DNA of 64,000 nucleotides from Kribbella sindirgiensis (GTDB lineage Bacteria; Actinomycetota; Actinomycetes; Propionibacteriales; Kribbellaceae). Below are positions 32,725-42,200 of this stretch, one piece after another; within the stretch, counting starts at the first letter, position 1, and every line of letters starts with the position of its first letter. The DNA lies in assembly GCF_004331435.1 (NCBI RefSeq), contig NZ_SJKA01000008.1:278309-342308 (forward strand), in the 5' to 3' direction. The notes beneath the pieces are model-generated. The model saw only the letters and a list, made by a program, of their open reading frames with translations, was not told the origin of the DNA and ran no database searches. Both the position numbers and the translations under genes were made by a program.

Positions 32725-34035
32725 TCACGCCCACGTTCCGTGCACGAGCGGCTGGTACCCGAAGTGCTCGAGTTCGTCCATGCACGCGATCGGGGCGTGC
32801 GCCGCGGCGTGGCCGTCCGGTCCCGGTGCGAACACCTCGCCGGACAGCACCCGGCCGTCCCATCCGGTGACCTCCCGGATGCTCTCGACGTACCGGCTGA
32901 GGCCGCCGCCGCGGGAGTAGTCGTTGTGCTTGCGGACGAAGACGACGAAGTCGAGCGCGCCGGCGATCAGCATCTGGGTGGCGTCCATCGGCAGCCGCTC
33001 GCGGGCCTGGATCGCGTACGTGCTGATCCGGTTGAACACCTCCATCGAGCTGTTCGAGTGGATCGTCGACAGCGAGCCGTCGTTGCCCTGGCTCATCGCG
33101 TTCAGCATCGTCACGATCTCGTCGCCGAGCACCTCACCGACGATCACCCGGCTCGGGTTCATCCGCAGCGAACGCCGGACCAGGTCGGCCATGCTGACCT
33201 CGCCGACGCCTTCGGAGTTCGGCAGCCGCTCCTCGAACGCGACCACGTTCGGATGCAGGTCCTTGAACTCGCCCAGACCGAGTTCGAGCGAGCGCTCGAC
33301 GGTGATCAGCCGCTCGTGCGGCTGGATCTCGTTGGCCAGCGCCCGCAGCAGGGTCGTCTTCCCCGAGTTCGTGGCGCCGGCGATCATGATGTTCTTGCGC
33401 GCCGCGACCGCGGCCCGCAGGAACGAGCCGACGTCGTCGGAGATGGTTCCGTTGCCCACCAGGTCCTTGAGGAACACCTTGCCGAGCCGGGCGCGCCGGA
33501 TCGACACCGCGGGACGGGACGTCACGCCCATCACCGCCGACAGCCGGGACCCGTCCGGCAGCCGGAGGTCCAGCTGCGGGTTCGCCGAGTCGAACGGCCG
33601 GCTGGTCAGACCGGCGTGCGCCGCCAGTACCTGGATCAGCTCGACCAGCTCCTCGTCGCTCTCGGCGACCGGTCCCGGGGTCTCCTCGCGACCGTCGCCG
33701 TACTGCACGAAGACCTGGTCGCAGCCGTTGATGTCGATGTTCTCGACCTCGGGGTCGTCGATCAGCGGCTGCAGCCGGCCGACCCCGAACAGTGCGGAGT
33801 GGATCGCGCCGGCGATCTGCGCGTCGTCGTCCGGCGTCGGCGGCGTCCGGCCCTCGGCCAGCTCGTACCGCGCGTGGTCCTCGAGCACCTGCACGATCAG
33901 GGACCGCGCGTACTCCCGCTCGTCCTCCGCACTCATCGGAGGTACGCCGTTCACCTGGTCACGCCGGCGCTGCTCGTTCAGCCGCTCCGCAACCTGCACC
34001 CGCAGCTTGCGCACCAGCTCCTGATCAGCGCTCAC
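32725..34035 (-). CDS. tadA: TadA/CpaF-type secretion ATPase
   Basis: A 436-residue P-loop ATPase of the VirB11/CpaF type: Walker A 'GATNSGKTTLLRAL' near residue 217, Asp box 'TVERSLEL', Walker B-like 'RVIVGEVLGDE' and His box 'GSLSTIHSNS'. It drives pilus assembly from the cytoplasm. Its N-terminal 100 residues hold the usual three-helix bundle. It overlaps the CpaE-like gene by four bases. Confidence 0.93.
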   Translation of the reverse strand: MSADQELVRKLRVQVAERLNEQRRRDQVNGVPPMSAEDEREYARSLIVQVLEDHARYELAEGRTPPTPDDDAQIAGAIHSALFGVGRLQPLIDDPEVENIDINGCDQVFVQYGDGREETPGPVAESDEELVELIQVLAAHAGLTSRPFDSANPQLDLRLPDGSRLSAVMGVTSRPAVSIRRARLGKVFLKDLVGNGTISDDVGSFLRAAVAARKNIMIAGATNSGKTTLLRALANEIQPHERLITVERSLELGLGEFKDLHPNVVAFEERLPNSEGVGEVSMADLVRRSLRMNPSRVIVGEVLGDEIVTMLNAMSQGNDGSLSTIHSNSSMEVFNRISTYAIQARERLPMDATQMLIAGALDFVVFVRKHNDYSRGGGLSRYVESIREVTGWDGRVLSGEVFAPGPDGHAAAHAPIACMDELEHFGYQPLVHGTWA

Positions 34036-34832
34036 CGGTAATCACCCGGCGGGAACGCCGCGTTCGCCATGTCGAAGTCCTGCGGCGGCGGAGCCGAGAC
34101 CAGGGCGGCCATCTCCGCGGTGATGGCGCTCGCGGACCGGATCAGCTGGGTCTTGTCGAGCCGGCCGTGACCACGCCCGTCGAAGAACGCCGCACCGACC
34201 GGGTCGTACGCCAGGTGCCAGCGGTGCCGCACCGGCAGCGACATGGCGTCCAGCACGGACCACACCTGCTTCACGCCGTCCCGCTGCTTCGGGTCGGCCA
34301 CGACGACCACGCCGAGTTGTGCGTCGACATGGTGCACCAGCGTGGACAGCCGCTCCCGCAGGTGCGCCACCGACGAGCCGGTCGCCGTACACACCAGTAC
34401 GACGAGACGCGCGGACTGGATGACCGGCAACTGCGGCGACGACGCGCCGATCCGCCCGCAGTCGGCCAGTACGTCGCCGTTCTGCATCTGGTTGAACGAG
34501 ATGCCGAGCGGATGCCACAGACCGCCCATACCGCCGACCTGCTCCGGCGAGCGCACACCGAGCAGTACGTCGAGACCGCCGTCGAGCTGCTGGCTGTGCG
34601 CGAGGATGACCTCGTCCCCCAGCCCTTTCCGGCTCGCGGCGGCGAGGCTGACCAGGCCGCGATCGGAGTTGAGTCCGGCACCACCCGGTCCGGTCATACG
34701 GATCGCCACATCGCTGCCGGCCGGGTCGCACTCCGCAAGCAGCACCTGCCGCGGCCAGAGCGCACCGAAGACCAGGCTGGCCGTGGTCACGCCGGGCGAG
34801 CCCTTCGCGCTCGCGAGCGCCACCAGCGCCAT
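34032..34832 (-). CDS. CpaE-like MinD/ParA-type protein with a degenerate P-loop
   Basis: A 266-residue SIMIBI protein in the CpaE/TadZ position. The P-loop reads ASAKGSPGVTTASL: the first Lys of the deviant Walker A is kept but the second (GKT) is Val, so ATP binding may be weak. The rest keeps 'VLLAECDPAGSDVA' and 'VLVCTATGSSVAHLRE'. Proteins at this place steer the Tad machine to a cell site. Start: the ATG at 34832, which overlaps the SAF gene stop (TGATG type); upstream frame lacks coding character. Confidence 0.78.
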   Translation of the reverse strand: MALVALASAKGSPGVTTASLVFGALWPRQVLLAECDPAGSDVAIRMTGPGGAGLNSDRGLVSLAAASRKGLGDEVILAHSQQLDGGLDVLLGVRSPEQVGGMGGLWHPLGISFNQMQNGDVLADCGRIGASSPQLPVIQSARLVVLVCTATGSSVAHLRERLSTLVHHVDAQLGVVVVADPKQRDGVKQVWSVLDAMSLPVRHRWHLAYDPVGAAFFDGRGHGRLDKTQLIRSASAITAEMAALVSAPPPQDFDMANAAFPPGDYR

Positions 34833-35572
34833 CAGTTGGCCCCGTTGCGCGCGACGTCCGGCTTGGTGCCCGGCGCCAGCTTCACCAGCACGAGGGTCTT
34901 GGCCGCGGCCGCTGCCGCGACCGTGGTGATGTCGTCGGCCGGGATCAGGATCGTCACGTTGAGCGAGCTGTTCGAATTCGTCTTGCTGTCGGTGATCGCG
35001 CCGGCCGTAGAAGTGACCTCGGCCGCGCTGACCAACGGCACCGCGGCGCCCTCCGCGTTGGCCGAGGGGACCCGGATGACCTTGACGATGTCGCCGACCA
35101 GGAGCCCGTCCGACGGCGCGCGCCCGGCCTCCAGGCTGACGCCGACCAGGGCGCCACCGGCCGGGATCGGCTGCTCGTCCTTCCCGGTCAGGTTCTCCGG
35201 TGTCAGGTACTGGTCCTCGTACAGCCACGTCTTCGTGTAGCGGCCGATGTACTTCTGCGCTTCGGACCACGGAATCAGGCCACGGGTCGCACCGGCCAGG
35301 TCTCCCCGCGCGAGGTCCTTCTCCTCGAGCTTGTGGCCCGGCGCCAGCGCATCGGCGGAGATCGCCACGAAGCCGGAGCGGTTGCCGCTGTTCAGCGCGA
35401 TCAGCGCCGATCCGGCGGCGCCGAGCAGGATCAGGATGACCGCGAGCGCGGCCAGGGCAGGACGCCGTTCCCGGCCGCTCGGGAGACGGGTCGAACCGCC
35501 GCCCGTCGATCGGCCCGCTGCCCGGGCGCCTTGGGAAGAGCTACGCGTGGAGGACGAGAGACTCACCCGCAT
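34832..35572 (-). CDS. SAF/CpaB-type domain membrane protein
   Basis: A 246-residue protein. A cytoplasmic Ser/Arg-rich stretch, one membrane helix (about 40-61, 'ALAALAVILILLGAAGSALI') and an outside SAF domain ('ISADALAPGHKLEEKDL', then 'LVGVSLEAGRAPSDGLLVGDIVKV') make it a CpaB/RcpC relative. In Gram-negatives this protein works with the secretin; here, with no outer membrane, its job is probably at the wall. Start: the ATG at 35572 (MRVSLSSS), preferred over 35596. It is the first gene of the Tad operon. Confidence 0.78.
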   Translation of the reverse strand: MRVSLSSSTRSSSQGARAAGRSTGGGSTRLPSGRERRPALAALAVILILLGAAGSALIALNSGNRSGFVAISADALAPGHKLEEKDLARGDLAGATRGLIPWSEAQKYIGRYTKTWLYEDQYLTPENLTGKDEQPIPAGGALVGVSLEAGRAPSDGLLVGDIVKVIRVPSANAEGAAVPLVSAAEVTSTAGAITDSKTNSNSSLNVTILIPADDITTVAAAAAAKTLVLVKLAPGTKPDVARNGAN

Positions 35573-35618
35573 ACCGTAATGGCAGCGAGGTGCCATTCGT
35601 GCCAGGAGGCCACTGCCG

Positions 35619-36080
35619 TTACCGCGCTGCGACCCGCTTCAGTTCGGCCGGCTTGAGCAGCTGGTTGAAGGTGCCCGGTCCGCCGTACAACTGGTCTAGA
35701 TAGGCATACATCGCGCGCAGGCACAGGCCGATCTGACGCTGCCAGTCGGGCTGTCCCTCCAGCCAGATGACGAGCTCCCGCCCCTCGACCAGCGTGACGG
35801 CGGCGTTCACCGGCTGCACCAGCCGGTCGGTCTCGGGGTCCGGTTCGATCTCCGGGCCGCGGACCTCCTGGACCACGGCCGCCAGCGCTGCCTGCTCCGA
35901 GCCGGTGAAGAAGTAGTCGAACCCGTGTTCGCCGTGCAGCCGGTCGAGGTACTCGCAGAGCGCCAGGAACAGTTCGATGCCGTCGTACTCCCGGCCGTCC
36001 CCGGCGTGGTGCCGCAACTGGGCCACTGAGCTGCGTGCTTGGGGGATGTTCCACTCCGAGTCACCGAACTTCTCCCACAT
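35619..36080 (-). CDS. Hypothetical 153-residue protein beside the giant-protein locus
   Basis: A soluble helical protein: 'EYDGIELFLALCEYLDRLHGEHGFDYFF', 'LAAVVQEVRGPEIEPDPETDRLV', and a C-terminal 'GPGTFNQLLKPAELKRV'. No known domain is visible. It lies between the Tad operon (same strand, 46-base gap) and the first giant gene (divergent), so it could belong to either. Confidence 0.55.
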   Translation of the reverse strand: MWEKFGDSEWNIPQARSSVAQLRHHAGDGREYDGIELFLALCEYLDRLHGEHGFDYFFTGSEQAALAAVVQEVRGPEIEPDPETDRLVQPVNAAVTLVEGRELVIWLEGQPDWQRQIGLCLRAMYAYLDQLYGGPGTFNQLLKPAELKRVAAR

Positions 36081-36226
36081 GGTCTTGATCCTAGGCGGGC
36101 CGGTGGGCGTAAATCGTTAACGGTTCGGGTGAATTGAGTTGCTGGCAAGTAACCGATTGTTTGCTAAATTCCGGACCAGAGGGTCCGGGTGACAACTGGT
36201 GATCACCCGGGCACTTAACGGGAGGG
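36081..36226 (+). promoter_or_regulatory. Leader of giant gene A with overlapping hairpins and a promoter-like element shared with gene B
   Basis: A -10-like TAAATT lies at 36165-36170 in the context TTGCTAA-N2-TCC, which is repeated before giant gene B at 44551-44562. Just after it, CCGGACC/GGTCCGG (36171-36177 and 36182-36188) forms one dyad and CCGGGTGA/TCACCCGG (36185-36192 and 36203-36210) another. The two share four bases, so they exclude each other as RNA. No convincing -35 is seen. The SD GGAGGGG ends at 36227. Confidence 0.5.
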
Positions 36227-39200
36227 GTGGTTCGGCTGACTACAACGACGTTGTCCGCCACGGAGCCGACGGCTCGCGCTCGCTGGGCGATCGGGAACGC
36301 TCTGGGGATCCTGCACCCCTCGTCGGTGCCGCTGCGTGACGGCCGGGTCCGGCTGACCACGCGCGACGACGTACTGGCGGCGCGCGTGATGCGCGCGATC
36401 GAGGAGTTGCTCGCCCGCCGGGCTGCGGACCGGATCAGCGACGACCGGCTGCTGGCGGAGTCCGTCAGCGTGATCGGCTCCGAAGTCGCCCGGGCCCGTG
36501 GTGAGCTGCCCGCGCGCGGTGCGGTCGACGCCCTCGACCGGTACCTCCGGGTGCCGGGGCTGGACGAGTCCCGTCGTACCGAGGCCGACGCGATGCTCCG
36601 GGTCGCCCTCAGCGGCGCGGCGCCGGACGACCCCGAGTCAGCGTCCCGGCTCAACCGGCTGACAGCGCCGCGGAACGCGCTGGCGACGTCCTCGCTCGTG
36701 TCCGCCTCGGCGGCGATCAACCGCGACGCGGAGCTCTTGGGCTTGGGTACGCCGCCCGAACCGCGGCGCGGACGCCACCGTGCACGGGTCGGCAGCAGGC
36801 ATCGGAGCGCGGAAGGACGCCGGGTCTGGACGTCGCAGATCCGCGGCACCGGACTGACCGTCGGCACGCGTCCGAGCGCGCAGGGGCAGCTGACCGACCT
36901 GCACGCGCTGAACCTGCTCGCCGGGATGGATCGCCAGGCCCTGGCGGCCGCGGTGACCGACCGTCCGGACGTCGACCCGGACGCGCGTCAGACCGTCCTG
37001 GAGATGACGGGCTCCGCCGTACCGCAGCAACTGCGGGTCGAGATCGGCGACACCACGCTGGGCGCGCTGGGGCAGGGCATCATCCGCGCCGGCACGGCGA
37101 ACGACCCGCACGTACTGCGGATTCCGGCCGGACTCAGCGACGAACAGGTCCGCTACGTCTGGACGCACCAGCTGACGCTGATGTCGCAGGAGATCGCCGC
37201 CGCCGAGGCAGGCCGGTCCCGCGGCGTCTTCGGCCGGTTGAAGTCCGTCTTCGGCCATGAGCGCCGCGATCGGCGGCTGCACGCGGACCACGCCGCGTTC
37301 CAGAGCCTGCTCAGAGACTGGCACGAGGCCCGCGCCGAGACGCTCGCCACCGGGCGTCCGAGCGGGCCGCGCAGCCTCGCCGAGCTCGAGCGCGACCTGG
37401 AAGGTCTGGCCCGGACCATTCGGCGGCACGGCGGTTCCGAGCCCGCACTCCCCTGGACCGCCGGAGCGGTCGCAACCCCCGACGCGACCGCCGCGGGCCG
37501 GGCTGCCGCGCGCGCGGACGCCGCAGCGAAGCCCGCCCGGAACACGCCCGCTCACCTCCGCGGCCAGGTCGTCACCCAGATCGAGGCGCTGCAGGCCGCG
37601 GTCACGGACCTCGACAAGAAGGCGACGAAGAAGCGGGACACCTCCCGCGACGCGACCAAGGAGGCCGACAAGGCCGACGAGGACGCCGGCGAGGAAGACC
37701 AGCAACGCGACCGCGGCGCACCCGAGCGGGCGCGCAAGCTGCGCGTCACGGCCCAGACCGCCCGCAACAAGGCCGGCCGGCACTCCGAGATCGCCGGTGC
37801 CTACGAGCAGGCGGCCGCCGACGCACGGCAGGCCCTGGACGGCTATCAGACGCTCCTCACCGAGATCGACGCGGACGGTTCGCAGCACCGGATCGCCGAT
37901 CTGGCCGCTGCCGCCCAGCGACAGGTAGCGGTGTACGAGCGCAGCCTCGGCCAGGCGATGCCGGCCAAGGAACTCCTGATGACCGGTATGCCGGAAGGCG
38001 ACCAGCTCAAGCTGCCGGTCGCCGACATCAACCGGATGCTGCGAGCCAAGTTCAACGAGCAGCTGCCGACCCGCGGCCCGCTCCCGGATCCCGCCGCGCA
38101 GTACCGGCGACTGCTGTCCCGCGACGGAATGGTGTTCAACGTCGACGACGAGGGCGGCACCGCGGACGTCTCCGCGGTGCGCCAGGTGCGGCTGCGGCTG
38201 ATCCCGGACGACCTCACCGAGCGCGACGACATCGACTTCACGATGGCCGAGCAGATGTCGGGCTCGCTCGGCGAGGGCGGTACGAGTGTCGGCACGACCG
38301 ACACCCACTCGACGAACGTCAACATCGGCGTCAACATCGGGCCGATCCTCGCGCTCGCCGCACCCGGTACGCCGGTCCACGCCGCCGCGCAGCTCGTCTC
38401 GCCGAAGGTCGAGGTGGCGCGCGGCCGCTCGCTCGCCGAGAGCAGCGGGGCCACGGCCCACCACCAGTCCGGCTGGGTCGACGACAACCGCGGTGAGTCG
38501 ATCCTCTACGAGTGGTCCGGCAAGTGGCAGATCGAGGTCCGGGCCTCCCCCACCGAGCCCTGGTCGGCGGTCGAAACGGTCGACGCCGGGCGCCAGCAGA
38601 CGTGGGTCTCCAGCGCGTACACGGTGAAGCCGCCGACCGAGACCGTCACGCTGGCGGAGATCGGCCACGGGCAGGAGGTCACGGGCGAGTTCCCGCGGCA
38701 CGCGGTCACGAGCATCACCGGACTGCACGACGTGACCGATCGCCTGGTCCGCAGGGCGCAGCACGAGTACGGCGACCTGGACCGGGCCTCGTACAACCAC
38801 ATCGCCGGCCTGATGGTCAACGACTCGTACCGCCTGCTCCGCGAGTTCAGTCAGCCCGGCGGTGTCACCCGGCGGATCCCCGGCCGCGGCGACACGGCGT
38901 ACGACCTGACGTGGGAGGTCGTACCGGTCTGGGCCGACGCCCAGCTCGTCGGTGAGTCCAGCTCGGAGATGTGGCAGGAAGAGGTCCTCGTCGACTTCGC
39001 CGGCCTGAACGCGAGCCAGACCTACACGGCGTCGGTCACCGGTACCGGGTCGGTCGGGTTCCCGGGCAAGCCGTCCGACGTGAGCCCGGTGGCCGCGGCA
39101 GCCGCGCTCAACAACGTCGGCGGTTCCGGCGTGAACGTGGGACCGAACGCGTCGGCCGGGCGCAACGTGTCCCGGTCCGGTGGCCAGAGCGTCAGCATGA

Positions 39201-42200
39201 CCACGATCACTCCGGCCGTGCACCGCAACCAGGGCCCGACGCAGGGCGTGCTGGTAGGCCTCCAGGTGCGCGCCACGTTGCGCAAGGTCGGCGATTCCAC
39301 GGCCGCGCCGATCATCGAGACCGGCGAGTGCCGCGGCCTGCTGCGGGTCGCCGAGAACGACCTGCTGCGCGCGGGCGGCCGGGCGGACAAGGACGCCGTA
39401 CTGCGGGAAGCCGACGGCACCGTCAAGATGGACAAGCACGGGCACGTGCTGTTGCGCGGCGATGCCGTGCCGTCGACCGAGCCGCAGAAGATGCCGCCGT
39501 GGATGGGCCGCGGCGAGAACCAGCTGCGCGGTGTCGGCAAGGCCCTGCCGCAGAACCTCAAGGGCGCCGAGCGAGCGCAGCGCCAGGCGTTGGACCAGCT
39601 GGCCAAGATGGGCCTGGTTGCGCGGCCGGGACAGCCTGCCACCGCACAGCAGCTGGCCAACCGCGAGCGGATCAGGCAGCAGATCAGCGCACCGCGACTC
39701 GAGGCCGGTATCAACCAGGCCTGTCAGGGCGGCCTGATCGTGATGCTCGAGGACACCGGCTTCGCGGGGACGCCGCGCTGGCGGCCGTTCCGGCTGCAGG
39801 TCACGCAGGACTACGACGAGGCGACCAAGGAGTTCGAGGCCAAAGGCGCCGGGACCAGCACGAACGAGAACGTCGTAATCCTCGGCATCAGCTCTGCGGC
39901 CACCGGCCGGACGTCGAGCCGGTCCCGGGGCGTGCCGCTGTCCGCCGGGGTCGGCGCCTCCAACCCGCCGGCCGAAGGCGTCCGCGGCTGGATGGGCAAG
40001 ATCGGCGTGAAGTTCAGCCGGAACGCGCTCGGCCGCACGCTGAGCTGGACCGCGGGACGGCGCGTCAACAACGTCACGCTGAGCGAGAGCACCGAACCGC
40101 TCGACCGGCTCGAGCAGGGCATCCGGATCACGTTCGCCGAGATCACCGACAAGGGCGACGCCAAGCCGATCGCCGACGTCCGCGGCACCATGGAGGTCGC
40201 GTACGACAGCTCGATGACCCGCGCCGACACCCCGGTGTACGAGAAGAACCCGAAGCGGCCGCACCACCTGGCGGTCGAGCAGGGGTTCCCGGTCGCGGTG
40301 GACGCCGGTAACGCGGCCGACGAGCTGTGCAAGGCGATCCCCGCGATCCGGTCCGACTCCACCGCGCTGCCCGCGCTGCACGCGGCGCTGTCACCGACCA
40401 GCCTGGTCGCGAACCGCGAGTGGATGAACGGCAGCTACCGGCTGCCGTTCGTGGTGGTCCGGGCCCCGGGCAGCCCGGCACATGTGATGGCGGACGGGAC
40501 GATCCTGCCGCAGGAGTACGAGATCGTGATCCGCGGCGAGGCGGTCAGCCAGACCCACGTCGCGATGAGCCAAGAGAACTCGGTCGACATCAACTTCACG
40601 ATGACAGACGTCGGCTCCACATCGGGTACGTCGGCCTCGGGCGGCGTCAGCGGCGACGTCGGGGGCGGACTGGTGGAGGCCGGCGGCGCCGCCACCTCCG
40701 GGAACCTGTCGGCCGGACGCACCGGCGGCCGGTCGCAGTCCACCACGACCAGCGAGACCTCCGGCGACGAGCGGCTGCTCATCAATCCGGGCACGCACCA
40801 CGAGTTCATCGAGCGCTACAGGATGACCGCCGACATCGTGCACAACGGTCAGGTGATCAAGTCGGTCCCGTTGCCGGACGCGCTGGCGCAGAAGGCGATG
40901 GCCGAGCGGCGAGCGCTGGATCTGTACGCCGCCCGCAAGCTCGATCTGCCGCTCTGGGTGGCGTCCGACGCCGCTGAGCGGTACCTGAACGACAGGCTGC
41001 CGATCAGTCACCGCGTCGCGGGCGGCTTCCTGCGCCGTTACCAGCAGGAGAAGGCCGGCGTGACCACCGGCCTGGCCGCCGAGCACCCGGTCGAGCGTCT
41101 GACCGCGAAGCTGCGGGAGAACACCCGGTCCCCGGCCGTGGGGGCCTCGACCGCCGACGCGGAACTGGAAGCGACCGCCAAGAGTGTCGAAGAAAAGGCG
41201 CGCGTCCGCCGTGTCATGAGCACCTCCCAGGCGTACGAGGACAGCCAGGGAGCGGCCAAGATCGAGTCGCTCACCGTCGAAGGCACCGACCAGCGGGTCG
41301 ACCTGCGGACCCTGGTCGAGCCGCAGTTCGACGCCCTCGCTCCCGGGCTGCGGAACGCCAGCCGGCTGCTCCAGAGCGCCCTGGACATCGACCTGAAGCC
41401 GGGGAACTTCCACGGCCACCTCGAGGACATGTTCGGCGCGGACGGCTTCGAGGTCCCGATCGAGGTGCCGATCCAGGGGCAGGAACGGCCGGACGTCTTC
41501 TTCGTCCAGGTGGAGCTCCGGACCGAGGGCGAGCGCACCATCGAGAACGTTCCGGACAAGCCGGACGGGACCCCCGACATCCCGAAGGAGGAGGCCGGCA
41601 GCGTCGACCAGAACTACGACTACGAGCAACTCGACCGGTCGGCCGCCCACACCGTGACGGTCTCCGCCGGTGTCGACGGCAAGACTCCTACCGCCCTCGG
41701 CGACGGCTCCGGCGGGGTCTCGACGGACCAGACCACGTCCCACACGGGCGGCGACGGCGTGCAGAACGCCGGGATCGACCGGTTGGGCCATTTCGACCCG
41801 GTCAAGACGCATCAGACGGTCGTGTTCACGACCAGGGTCGTCAGGGTCCGCAATGCCGGCGCGGCCGCGATGGCCAGTGCCCGCTGGAAGCTCGGCCGGA
41901 TCGACCCGGCCGACGTCACCAGCGTCTCCGAACCTCGTGAGCTCCGCGCGGACCTGGTCCAGTGGGTCCCCCGCGGCGACCTGATGGACGGCCCGCGGAT
42001 CGAGACCGGGCCGGAACTCGAGGATCGCGTCGAGCACCGCCCGATCCGGCTGCCGGAAGGCGCCGTCCCGATGCGGGTGGCGCTGCACGCGAAGGGCGCC
42101 GGCCGACGCAACGAACTGGCCGAGAACCTGACCGCCTATCTCGAGCAGCCCGGCGTCCTCGGCCGGCGCGGCACCGCGGAGTACCGGCATCTGATCCGGT

